DNA from: Dillenia suffruticosa | Taxonomy: Eukaryota > Streptophyta > Magnoliopsida > Dilleniales > Dilleniaceae | Direction of reading: 5' to 3' | Assembly: GCA_033439265.1 (NCBI GenBank) | Contig: JAVTVX010000027.1 | Coordinates: 1,565,001-1,629,000, forward strand | DNA length: 64,000 nt | Translations under genes and position numbers: made by a program | Notes under the pieces: model-generated | What the model was told of the DNA's origin: nothing | Databases searched by the model: none | What the model saw: the letters and a program-made list of their open reading frames with translations, nothing else | In this document: piece by piece, positions 23,023-35,300 of the stretch | Layout of the letters: every line of letters begins with the position of its first letter | Position numbering within the stretch: position 1 is the first letter of the stretch

Positions 23023-26000
23023 CTACCGTTCTTCGGAGTTGAATTTGTTCCAAGCTTCCTGAGAATCAGAATACAAATTTCACGACAAAACTCAAAAACA
23101 GGATTAAAATTTATTTTAACAAAAAAAAAATCTGGGATTTCATCAATCACCCTAAACATACACACTATAGTCGGAAAAGAGAGTAACAAGCAAGTAGCAG
23201 AGACAAGTGCAGGTAAAAAAGAAGGGTTTTTTTGTCATGCATGGAGTTTGATGGCACCTAAAAGACACCAAAACTTAGATTAAGTCATCTAAAGTCTGCA
23301 AAATGTAAGCTACAGAACACTAAATACAAAGAGAATGAAGACAGACGGTAGAGACACACCTTTAGAAGGTCAAAAACCTTTTCGCAGATGTACTTCTGTT
23401 GAATGCTTGCACCCCGCTGTTGTAATTTATCAGGATGGACACAGAGAGTGGCCTTTCGATAAGCTTTCTTCACAGCAGCCGAAGTGATAACCTCTGTTAA
23501 CGGAATTGACTGCCACCCACACTCAGGTCCAAGAATCTACATAAAAATGAAAAACAACTCGGTGTGAAGGAAAGTAGTAACTGAAAGAAAGATTAGGCAA
23601 ATCATTTATGTGATTATTCATTTAGTGGACAAGGAGAAGCCATGATTAATCATTCATGTGGCAAAAATCCCAAACTGGAAATATATGAGCAACATAAGTA
23701 ACTACTGCAAGAATTTAACAGCCACACTCATGGTGTTGAAACGAACAGACATTGCAGTGTTTAAGTGGATTGTGTCATCATAACAACTGTCAACAGAGGC
23801 TATTATCAATGCACCACAAAGATACTCATTCCTAGCGCAGAATATGCATTTGCAAAACCGTGACAACTCTAAAGAATGCTAATAGAGTAACATATGTTTG
23901 ACAATACAGAAAGAACATGTTACAAGTTTATATTTGAAGAGGTACAAAGATATAGCTCATACATATTGCAATGTTGAAAGCAATGCCCTTAAGTTCCCCT
24001 CTTTCCCACTTGACCACCTCTTAACATCAGCATCAAGAGTTTCTGCCAATCTCTGCAAACAATCAAATCATTACATTCAGCCAAGAAAAGTAAAGCTTGT
24101 TCAATGTTGTGGAAATGTCTATGCTGATAAGTAACACTCACATTTCTCTCTGCTTGCTCCCTTTGTGCAAGAAGATCACGCATATTCTTTTCAGCAAGAG
24201 CCTTTGCCTGGAAAATAAACACCCCCCCCAAAAAAAGATGGTAAAGAAAGAAACAGCACTTGAGTCCATTTTACAAAAAAAAAAAAATAAATAAATAAAT
24301 AAAAGAATTAAGGATTAAGGGGGAAAAAAAACAACAACAACAACCAAGAAAAAAAAATTCCTACAGCATTTCTCAACAAATAGCATACCGCACGTTCAAC
24401 TGTTCGCTGGTGCCTCTCCAATCGAGCTTTACACCTCTGAGCAGACTCACCCTCCACTCCTTCAAATTTCTCAGTGTTGTTGGAAGCTACAGAAAAAGTA
24501 TGATCGAAATACAAAGTGAAAAGGATACTTCAAATTATAAGATAATGCAGATAACAAAATCCATTCCATCTATAGAAAATCATTTTTTTTGCTGCCTCTG
24601 AAATTACAAACCTCCATTGATGGAAGTGTATGGATATCTGGAACCACCAAAAGACGTACTTCGGAATTGTAGGTCAGGCAAATCCTGCAATTTAACATCA
24701 AATAAATTTGTACGAAAGAATGCAAATTCAAGAATAGATTGTGAAGCTTTTATACTCACAGAAGAGGAGGAATATCTCATGCCATTGTCTCTAGTAGAAG
24801 CAGAAAACTTATCAGAAACAGATCTTTCGACATGTTCCCTTGCTTCAGAGACAGCTCGCTCAGCCATCGTTTTCTCAAAAGCACGCTCTCGAGCCTCTGC
24901 AGTTGCTCTCTCTACTGCAATTTGTTCTGCTCTCATCCTTGACTCTGCAGAAGCTTTCTCAGAAAGTGATTTCTCCCTAGCCTCTGTACATGCCTTCTCC
25001 AATCTTTCTCGTGCCTCTGTCATTGCTCTTTGTCGAGCTTCAGCAGTTGCTCTCTCCACAGCAGCCCTCTCTCGGGCTTCAGCAAATGTCCTCTCACGAG
25101 CTTCAATGCTTGCTCTGTCAACTGCCATTCTGTCCTTCTCTCTTTCCTTTTCCCTTTCTCTTTCTTCTTCTAGTTTCTGTAACCGCTCTTTCTCTAGCTT
25201 TTGATCTCGGTTAACCTTCTCCTCTTTTTCACCCTTCTTATCTTCTTTAGCATGCATCCGACCGTTGACAATGCCAACACCCCTGGACATTTTCTTATTC
25301 AAAACCAATGATTCTGTAGCATCTTCTGTTATGACTTCATTCTCTCCAAGTCCCATATTATCTACAACCACATGAGACACTCTGGAGCTGCCAACAGCCC
25401 GCCCACTCACCACTTCAACTGCATCTATTGCATTTTCAGTATCTCCTGACTCCACGTTTTGATCCTTTTCTTTACAGGCCTGCTTAGTTGTTTCCAGCTT
25501 TCCAATCTTGTCTTCATGTTTGCACCATACTATAGTCGCCTGTACATTTTTATTCCCGTCCAAGTTGCTTGCCTTATCAGATAAATTGAGACATTCTCCC
25601 TCCATGGCTATATCAATTTCTTGTGCCCCATTTAGTTTCTTTCCATGATTATCCCTCTCAGCATGGTTTGATTCCCTCTGTTCAAACTTCTCAGACATTT
25701 CTGACTCGCTAACATCTTTTAATCTTCTCTTGCTTTCTTCAAGTTCAAAAGTCTGCTTTAGTCTCTTCTCATTCTCTTCTCTCTCATGCGCTTCAATTAT
25801 TTTCTTCTCACTTTCCCTTCTTTCATTAGCCTCCCTTTGTTTCCTCGCATTTTGTTCTTCCTTAATTGCCTTTTTTTGTCTCTCCTCATTTTCTTTATTT
25901 TCACGGGCCTCTCTCAATCTCTTCTCATTCTCTGCTCTTTCCTGAGCCTCTTTTATTCTCTTTTCATTTTCTTCCCTTTCACGGGCCTCGTTCAGTCTCT

Positions 26001-29000
26001 TCTCATTTTCTTCCCTTTTGCAAGCCTCCTTTAATCTCCTCTCATTTTCTTCCCTTTCACAAGCCTCTCTCACTCGCCTCTCATTTTCTTCCCTTTCACG
26101 GGCCTCTCTCAATCTCTTCTCAGTTTCTTCCCTTTCATGAGCCTCTCTCAGTCTCCTCTCATTTTCTTCCCGTTCGCGAGCCTCTTTTAGTCTCCTCTCA
26201 TTTTCCTGCCTTTCATAGGCCTCTCTCAATCTCTTCTCAGTTTCTTCCTTTTCCCGAGCTTCCCTCAGTCTCCTCTCAATTTCTTCTCTTTCACGAGCCT
26301 GTTTTACTCTGCTCTCATTTTCTTCTCTTTCACAAGCCTCTTTTTGTCTCCTTTTATTTTCTTCCCTTTCATAAGCCTCCTTTAATCTCCTCTTATTTTC
26401 TTCCCTCGTGCGAGACTCTCTCAGTCTCCTCTCATTTTCTTCCCTTTCAAGAGCCTCCTCTAATCTCCTCTCACTCTGTCCCTTCTCACGAGCCTCCTTT
26501 AATCTCCTTTCCTTTCCTTCCCTTTCGTGAGTCTCTTTCATTCTCTTCATAGTTTCTTCCTCTTCACAAGCCTCTTTTAGCCTCTTCTCATTATCCTCCA
26601 TTTCACAAGCCTCCTTTAGGATCCTCTCTTTTTCTTCCCCTCGACAAGCTTCATTTTGTCTCCTTGCATTTTCTTCCTTTTTGAAAGCGTCTTCTAGCCT
26701 CTTCGCATTTTCTTCCTGCTCATAAGCTTCCTCTCTCCTTTTCTCATGGTCAGCTTCCTTCACTGCCTCTTTAAATCTTCTATCTTCTTCTTGCACAAAT
26801 GTTTCTTCTAGACTGTTTGCAGCTTCTTTGCTTCCATGAATCTCTTTAGATCTTCTCCCCTTGAATCTGCTTCCATAAGCCTCTTGTATGCGTTGTTCAT
26901 CCTCCTTGAACTCCACAGCCTCCAATGTTGAAGTAGTACCCTTCTCTTGAACATTTACAAGGTCCCCTTGTGGTCCACTTTTGTAAGCCTTAGCTGATTT
27001 CTTATTGGCCATTGCAATCTCTTCTAGCACTCTCACATTTTGTGTATTTTTAGCCTGTTCCCAAATCTGGTCAATCCCTTTTACCTTCTGCCCATCATCT
27101 TCAAGCCAGCCTGGAACCTGCTGAGCCTTTGACCTTCCATTGCGTTTTTGCCACTCAAAAGCCCTTTTAGTAGCTTCTGGCAGTTTCTTATTTCTGTCAT
27201 GGAAATGAGCCTCTGTAGCTGCTTCCATAGGTACGTTACTTTCCCTTTCAAGCTCAAACATTTCCCTGGCTGAAACTTTTTTCTGAGTCTCTGCCTGCTC
27301 ATGGGACTTTGAATTTTGCACAAAGATCCTCTCACTAGTTTCATGCTCCAGCACCTTTTTGGATTTATCCATCTTGACAAGTTCAAAGTATTGAGTGGCT
27401 TCTTTCCATTCACCAGCTGCGTTGGCTTCAAAGGACTCCTGAAAAGACCAATGTCGCCTATGGTGCTTTCTCTCTGCGTTTTTTCTGGTCACTCCTTGAA
27501 CTTTTGCCTCTTCCATGGAATCCAAACTTCTTTCTTCAGCAAAAACTTCAGATCCATTTTCTCCTCTCTCTGTCATACCTTGCTTGAGAACCTCTTTCCT
27601 GATGCAGGATCCATTAGCAAGCCCACTTGCCTTGCCATCCTTATCTTTATCCCCATCCTTTGAGAGCAGCTTCGAACGACTCTGACATCCTCCCTTTTTT
27701 CTCTCCATTAGTTCTTTGGCACTTTTTAGTTTTGCTTGAGCTTTCTCCATTGCATCTTTCATTGCAGCAGCAGATGCTGCGGCAGATGAACTGGCATCAA
27801 TCTCCACATCAAGAAAAGGTGGCGAAATCTCTCTTGCAGTCCCTTCAAAAGCATAGCCCCCCTCTTTGACAGCTAGAACAGGTGGTGGTCTCCTAGGTGG
27901 TGGCAACTGTGAGGGTCGTGTTTTAAGGCTAATTTCTGATATCGTGACAAACATCTGCCCAGGATGAGCTCCACCATCAGCACATGTATTTTGAGGTTTA
28001 AGATCACCGCTGGAAGTTTCTGAACCAGCACTACTCTTCCCAGAGTTTGAAACAGTTTTCTGGACTTCTTTTCTTCCCATCTTCTCCTTACCCAATTCTT
28101 TGCCAATATTGGTATCATCAGTGACCACTAAGGCCGGATTCATAACTTCTGCATCTCTGGAAGCAGCAGTTCCATAAACTATATAACTAAACCCTGGAAC
28201 AGCATGTACTTGAGCAACATGTTTTGTCCCATTTGGAATATCTTTGTTACTAATTTGAGAGGTTTGATGATATGATATATTGAACTGCTTTGTGCCTTCA
28301 AATTGCTGCTGATTTTTAACATCTGACAGGCAAGGGTTTGTTTCAGAAGTAATACAAGGATCTGACTCTTCTGACAATGATTCAGTTTCTGCAGGAGTCC
28401 TGTTAAACAAAAATTTTGAAATTTAGGCCTCATCCAGATTTTTTCTTGTTGTTCTATTCGAAGATATCAGCAATAAGTTGAACACAAAATACAGAGTCTG
28501 CACATGCATGATAGGAAAACGTTCATCTGTCACTGCATCAAGTATGCTACTTGCAATTAGCTGGTTAAAGTCTTGCAGAGAAAAGTTTAGTGTAGCTTAC
28601 TACCTGACAGACAAATGCAGTGACCAAGAATTCCAACATGAGATTTGGACTTAAGTTTGCTCCACAGTTTGGATGAGTTAAGCAAGATCCTCGTCCAAAG
28701 TTCCAAAGGGCAATGGAAAATGATTAGGTTTAAAGAGAGAAAATAATCAGCAAATAAACCAACATTTTGATCTCTTTTCTTGGTCATCTGGCACTGACCA
28801 ACGAGAAAAACCAACTGACATTGACTGTGGAGCCTCATATTTGACTAAACTGCTAATCATATTCAGACTTTGGCAGTGATCATTCCAATATATAATAAAC
28901 CAAGGGACAATTTCATTACTCATATTGTTCCCTGTAATTTGCACTAAATATTGAGTACCAATTAACCATTGCCTGCTTTCAGTACATATTTTCAACAATG

Positions 29001-30990
29001 CACATATAACAACAACAAACTGAGCCTTAATTTTAAATTTTCAGGGTTTTTTTTTTTCAACAATGCCCATGATGATAGAAATTTTTTTCTAGGCTTTCTT
29101 GTTTAAAGTATGGCAACCAGTGGACATTTGAACTCCAAGCAAAACGTATGTACACCTAACCATGAACACAGGACAAGAAGAAAAATCTAAAAGCATAGAA
29201 GAAACTTTTGTCCCAGGCTTCTGAGGATAGCAGTTTATGCCCTTCACCAGAATCACATGACAGAAGGCCCATGAGGAACATGGATACAATAAGCTGAACT
29301 CCAGTAGGGCAAGGTTTGAGATGAAAGAATTAAGATAACGTGTGCTTGAACTCTAACTATTAAATATATTACTTTTGTATAGAATTTCAGGAATGTACTC
29401 ATGAAAATGTTTAGAAACCCCAAGCATTACAACCACCTTTAACTTGATATCCTACCTAACATGTTAATTATGAATGACAACAAATTTGGATAAATAGCAA
29501 TTTCCATCTACCAGTCTCACAATAAGGTACTGGCTATAAGATAACAAGTCTATCATGCAAAGACTCTTAAGATGGCAGATAACTAGTTTTGGTCTCCCGT
29601 ATCTTCTCTTATCTCAATTGAAGACATTATCTGCATAAAATGCATACATAAAATTTGTGGACTTCATATCCAAGGAGATATCCAAAAATAAAAACTTCAC
29701 CATTGGACTATTTCTGTTCCAAAACCTTAAACACGTGAAAAAATGTCTCAATCCTACACGAAGAATCAACAATACAACTTGTCTTCACTTGATATTTAGA
29801 AAAATCATCAACCACAAGAATGGTACCACCCTCAGTCAAAAGGACTCGCTTCCCAACATTACCCTAAGCAACCCTCCACCACAGCTTCTACTCTCCTTTT
29901 TATTCTTCCAAGTTCAAACCAGGAACGTTTAAAGACATGCTTCATAAAAGCTATAGATTTGTCAACTCTAATATGAAAGACGAACGAGGACAAAAGACAT
30001 GATATGACACTAAAAAGAAAATTACAAAAGCTTTAAACTATGATGAGTTAAAAAAAACTCTAGTATGGTGTCGTGTCTGAAAGCCGTATCTGTATCAGAC
30101 ACTATAGGGACACGGCCAATTTTAGAAATATCAGTGCTAGCATCTAACAAAGCGAAGTTGAAAGTTGCAACATTATCCCCTCTCATTTCTCCACCTCCAA
30201 AAAATTTTCATCTGCTACCAACCCAGCCAAGCTAAAACCCTTCTTGAAACCGAAATCCCATGATTAAAAATTAGAATTTCTTCTGCAATAAGCAGGCTGT
30301 CTTAAACCTTCAACAAAACCCAAAATTTACGCACCGAATGGATTGTGTTGACCATTGTAAGCACAAGCATTCAACCCACTCATTTTGTCTACCAAAACAT
30401 GGTCATGTTTCGTCTCCAATACGCCAGGCCTAGCTAGAACTTTACCAGAATCCAAACTTAACCCCACTCTTTGTTTAAAGATAAATGATCCAAAAAAAAA
30501 AGTTCTTGACCAACAACTAAACCCCCGTAAACCCAACTTCAGAGTCTATCTTGCTACCAAAAGGAAAAATAAAATAACATTCTCTACTCCTATAAAATCC
30601 ACAAAAGATGACCTCTCAATTAAATCATGCTAAAGAGAATGGATGATGACTCCCTTCTGCAACCCCCCCAGGAAAAAAAAAACGAAATAAATAACAAACC
30701 ATTCAACCTCATTAACCCAAATTTAGTGCCTCTATTGACATTAAAAAAATAAAATAAAATTGAAGGGAACCAAAAAAAAAAAAAAAAAAACTGAACTCTT
30801 AACTCCAAAAAATATTAAAAAAAGAAGAAAAAAATTCAACATTATAGTCCCATAAAATCCTCAAAGAACGAATTCTCAAGTTAAAAAGAAAAATAAAAAT
30901 AATAATAAATTGAAAGGGGAAAAACAAAATTGCAGCATTGTAGTCCCATAAAACCCTCAAAGTAATGATCTCTCAAGTTAAAAAAAAAAA

Positions 30991-31025
<35 letters not shown>

Positions 31026-31534
31026 TAATAATAAGACTTCCTTCTATAGCAAAACAAACATGCTACAGACACACCAAAACTATTCATAAAAGAAAAAACA
31101 AACATTTACCTTAAAATAATCAAAAAATAAAGAACGTAAAAGCTGAGAAGAGCATACCAGGCTTCGTCTGACGACTCTCGTTCTCCCTTTGATCTTGAAA
31201 ACAACTCTTGATAAGGAACTGCGAAGTCGAAGGCATCATCAAAACCTCCAAAGACATCGGAGTAATTAAAGTGAGAGGTCAGAACATCGAAGGAGAAATT
31301 GTCGTTAGTTGTCGACGACGGAAGATCCAACACCGGAATCGAGGAAGCTTTTGAAGAACTAAAATTACTAAAAATCTCGGTGTAGTCTTCGAGTCGAGGA
31401 GTGAAATTTGGAATTCCGAACTTCGTAGGACCTCCGAAAACGTCGTCGTATAATGTTCTTGAAAACCCATTGTTTCCGTTGCAGTGTTTCGTCTTCTGAT
31501 TTCTGGAGATAGAAGTATGTGAGAGGTTTTCCAT
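23023..31534 (-). CDS. AUL1: Auxilin-like protein 1 (J-domain clathrin uncoating factor)
   Basis: Eight coding exons in consistent phase: 31158-31534, 24760-28399, 24612-24684, 24389-24486, 24142-24207, 23963-24052, 23360-23536 and 23023-23058, giving 1518 aa. The N-terminus ([31 protein letters not shown]) and C-terminus match the plant auxilin-like family. Residues ~1471-1518 form the J domain with the Hsp70-stimulating HPD at 1482-1484 ([11 protein letters not shown]), ending KFNSEER. Its expected role is to recruit Hsc70 to clathrin coats for uncoating. Exon 2 encodes nearly the whole disordered middle, including 26 tandem 13-residue Glu/Arg-rich repeats (residues 685-1022) and a later [17 protein letters not shown] region. 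Intron 1 is 2.76 kb. No lesions were seen. Identification is from remembered At1g75310. Confidence 0.93.
25711..26724 (-). repeat. 26 x 39-bp coding minisatellite in AUL1 (13-aa repeats)
   Basis: The frame divides exactly into 26 units of 13 residues (1014 bp). The consensus is about [13 protein letters not shown]; examples are [26 protein letters not shown] and [13 protein letters not shown]. Units at both ends are more diverged ([26 protein letters not shown]). A weaker unit ([13 protein letters not shown]) precedes the array. Alternating acidic and basic residues suggest a long single alpha-helix. Confidence 0.92.
30830..31036. repeat. Tandem duplication plus AAT microsatellite in AUL1 intron 1
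   Basis: A block reading TAGTCCCATAAAATCCTCAA, continuing through TCTCAAGTTAAAAA, occurs at about 30843 and again at about 30940. A run of AAT/ATA repeats at about 30991-31036 follows the second copy. A weaker third copy may lie near 30585. Confidence 0.65.
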
Positions 31535-32330
31535 TTTCCCCTCTCTCTCTAGAGTTTGTGTTCTGGGGTTTTTGTCTATTCTCTGTATCCTCTCCCTCTC
31601 TCTCTCTCTTTTTCTTTGGTTTGCTTTTGTTTTCCTGCAGACAGAGCAGGGCCAGAGGGAGAGAAGACGGGGAGAGAAAAACGGAAACTCGGGAAATATT
31701 TTGTGAAATGACGAAAGAGGACATGCAAAAAAGTCTATTTTTTTTAATGTTTTCGAAAATTTAAAAAACAGACCTCGATTTGATTTGATTGGTTCAACAT
31801 AAATAAAATATCCACGTAAGACCTCTACATAACATATTTCTAATTTTATTTTTTATTTAAAATAAATAAATTAAATTTGGAATTTTTTATTTGAGTAAGA
31901 TAAATTTTGTTTTTTATTTTATTTTTTACAAATAATACAAAATACATTAAATATTTAAGATTGAATTTAAAACGCGATATAAAAAAAATATATCGGTTAG
32001 GGAAAGGGAGAGAAATGACGGGTGCAGCCGGTGGTCGGTGACCGGGCCTCAGGGGCTGGGGTCAGGTGGCCCGAGAAAGGGGTGGACCCTGAATTTGGGG
32101 TCTGAAAGCTGACGTGGACGGGCAGTGGATGACGTGTGTGAAGGGACCGTTTGGGGCGATGGGAAGAGCATGGTCCTTCTCTGGTTCCCAGGATGTCTTT
32201 ATCGGTTCTCGCTTTCTTGTGTGTGTCCCATGTGGCCATGCGCTTGTTTGAGTTTGCTCCTTTTACTACATTTGTCTTTTTTCTTTCCTGACATATTGAA
32301 ATGCTCGTAGTCTTAATAATAAACTAATCA
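31535..32330. promoter_or_regulatory. 5' leader and upstream region of AUL1
   Basis: CT-rich sequence at 31540-31610 on the plus strand (GA-rich in the gene's sense) probably belongs to the leader or core promoter. A GC-richer island at about 32000-32230, unusual for this window, contains GACGTGG and GACGTGT cores of the G-box/ABRE type. No ORF there has recognisable similarity. Confidence 0.4.
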
Positions 32331-35300
32331 TTTTATGGATACTTATTATCTTTTTTTAATATATTTATTCTAATTAATTCAATTTAAATATTATAAAATT
32401 TAAGTATTTTTTTAATTCTCAAATTCGAGATTTAATTAAAAAATCAAACACTCTTACTTATTAATTCAACTGTCCGTTGATATAAATATTAATGAATTTA
32501 TAAAACTATGAATAAAAATACATTTAAAATATTCGAGTGATTAAAGATTTTACAACTCTTAGTTTGTCGGTAAAACTATAAAAATAAATTCATTTGAAGT
32601 ACAATAATTATTAATTAAAATTAAAAACTTTAATATCATATAGTAATACTAATGATTTATTTAAAAAAAAACTTAAAATGGGATAATGATACTGATTGTC
32701 TTACAACCCTCTATGTTTTGAAGAATATATCAAACAAAATTAAAATTCACTTGAAAAATATGAAATTATTAATTGGAATTGAATTTATTTTCTATTTATT
32801 GAATATTGAATCAATAGTTTAGGTAGAAATGAATTGATTAGCACTCATCCTCGTTGGGTTGAGAACATGAGGTGTCGGAAAATTCAATTGGATAGTCACT
32901 ATTATGTCCTAAATTATTAGATGGGAATTAAGTTGTCTATTGATTATCAATCTGCTTTCTCCGATCACCCTAATGTGTGCCATATCCCATTGCTTGGGTC
33001 AATACTAGATGTCCCCTCATTAGTTATTTTATTATTAAAATGAGGAAATCAAAAATTTATATAGCAAGTGTTATAATTTTAAAAGAGACGAAGTTTATAA
33101 TTTTTAAATTTTAAATATAATATTAAAAAAAAAGTTAGAGAGCAGCTTCACGCTTGGCCCTTGTTAATAATTTATTTATTTTTTGATACTATACCAATCG
33201 ATATCTAAAATAATATTTTGACTAATCCAGTCTAAGACTTGCTGTAACCCATTTAAGAAAACTACTATCCCAACATAATCTATTTCATACCCAAAGTCGC
33301 AAGTCAAATTCGTGAACTTAGTTAAGGAACCTAATACGTTCCACTAACACTGACCATTGGTCCTTGTTAATAATTTATGTTGATTGAATAATATTTTTTA
33401 GATAAATTACTGATATCTGATAATTATAATAAATCTGATTAAATTCATTTTAAATCAAATTAAATTCTTAATAGGTAAATCTTTTCCGTGCCTATAAATG
33501 GTTCGTTAATGTTCTTAATTAGTTTTAAAAGAATTATATTAAAAAAACCATTCTACAATATTCATTGAGTAGTTCATAATCTTGATTAATACTTTAGAAC
33601 TTAGACTTTTAGCGTAGCAAATATATATATTTATACGCAAAGGCACATTTTCAATAGAAGAAGGACAAGAATAGAAGTTTTAATGAAGATAAGAGAGAGG
33701 GAGAGAGGGAGAGAGGGAGAGAGAGAGAGAGAGTCGTGCAGGGAGAAAAACAGAGTTAAATAAAAAAATATATATTTCTTTGTTTTTATTTTTCATGTGA
33801 ATAGAAAAACATATTGAATAATATTAAAAAGAATGGACCGAAAATATATTTAAAAAAAAAAAAGAAGGGACTGGCCTCGGTAAGGGGTGGCCCACCCTCT
33901 GATTTAGAGGCACAAACAGGAGACTGATACAATACAAAACACAAGAAGACACTTGCAAAATTCGTCCGAAATTTTAAGGCAAACCCCTTAAAAGCAAAGG
34001 CATCATCAGAGAGATGGACAGCTCCAGCAAATTCGATGGACATGTGACCAACCATTCTCAGCTGCTCTACTCTCTCTCTCTCTCTCCCTCTCTCCTTCTC
34101 TCAATTTTTTATCGAATTTAGAAAAATGTTTTAGTTATATGCTAACATTCCCTACCATTCATTAATAAATGAATACAGAAGCTTTGTGGGGTTAATGCAT
34201 TAACGTTTGAAAAAGCCAGATCCAAGCGTATACATGTCATCATACTCAAATTGGTATGAACTTATCAAGCTTTAGGGTTTACGTAATAAATGCACATGAT
34301 TTCCCCTTTGGCAAGATGAATTTGAGGCCTAACAAGAATTCAATTTTGTTTTAAAGAAAAATTCTTCGACTATTTGAAATCTTTAAAAATTTATCTTAAA
34401 ACAATTCGTTACTTTATATGATATCAAATAATATCCCATGAAAAAGAAGAGAACGTAGGACTTAAGAGTATCGAAAAACAAAATATTTGTTCATATTAAA
34501 AGGTTTCCGTTCAAAAATCTTCCTTTTCTTGTACACCCTTAGATCATAAACAGATCGAGGGTGTCAAGGGCGGCTAACATCGATAATCCTTCTACTTATT
34601 ATCATAAAAGTTATCATTCAATCTGAAAAAATTCCATTTAAACTATGTAACTGTTCTTTTAATAAATCAGAATCAACAATATCATCTATAACTCAAACAT
34701 TCTGAACATATTTTTATAAGATTTTTTTTATTATTTGAACTCGAATCCAAAATTTTAAGTCACACAAATGTATCTTATTCATTTTGACAATTCAAGAATA
34801 ATTTAGGGTCCAGGGTTTAACGTATATATTAGAAATTGGATTGTCCTTTGCTGCCTAGGATATACTCTACAGACTCAAAACATGGTATACTCGAGAAAGA
34901 CTTAGAAAAGAATGTGTGGACGTAGTAACAACTTGCAAAATATTTTAGGGATTAGAAATGAAAAGTTTCATAGGTGCCTCTGATTAATATTTAGTAGCCA
35001 AGAATGCAAACAAGGTAGATAGCACATGTTTGTATGGTAACATGAATAGATTTGCATGGGCTACGTGCAATGAATGATTATTGATAGGGAGCTGTAAAGG
35101 AGAAGCCTAACTGTCCCTTACCAAAGGTGGTATGGATATGGCCTTCCTTCTTTGAAAGTGGGGTATATTGGTATGTGTGTTGATTTTTTTTCTTTCTCTT
35201 TCCCACATATTTTTAGTTCCAAAGATGGAACAACCTCGAAGATTTTGTAAATGTTATTGGGTTTTTTTATATAAATTATTGAATTTTTATATCTGATAAA

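Noticed and set aside
24617..25204. A 195-codon plus-strand frame opposite the AUL1 C-terminal region
   Set aside because: Antisense to the Ala/Arg-rich repeats of AUL1 exon 2 and crossing an intron border; no independent family similarity.
25866..26552. A 228-codon plus-strand frame with repeated [16 protein letters not shown] units opposite AUL1
   Set aside because: It is the antisense shadow of the 39-bp coding minisatellite; the sense frame belongs to a conserved J-domain protein.
25711..26724. Regular 39-bp repeats considered as a CRISPR-like or satellite array
   Set aside because: There are no spacers, the units are directly adjacent and in frame, and they lie within a eukaryotic coding exon.
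31997..32239. 80-codon minus-strand frame in the GC-richer island upstream of AUL1
   Set aside because: Composition follows the GC island; no recognisable protein features and no splice or leader context.
33786..34055. 89-codon minus-strand frame
   Set aside because: It ends in a poly-Phe run from a poly(A/T) tract and has no recognised domain; kept only as a possible transcript start in the findings.
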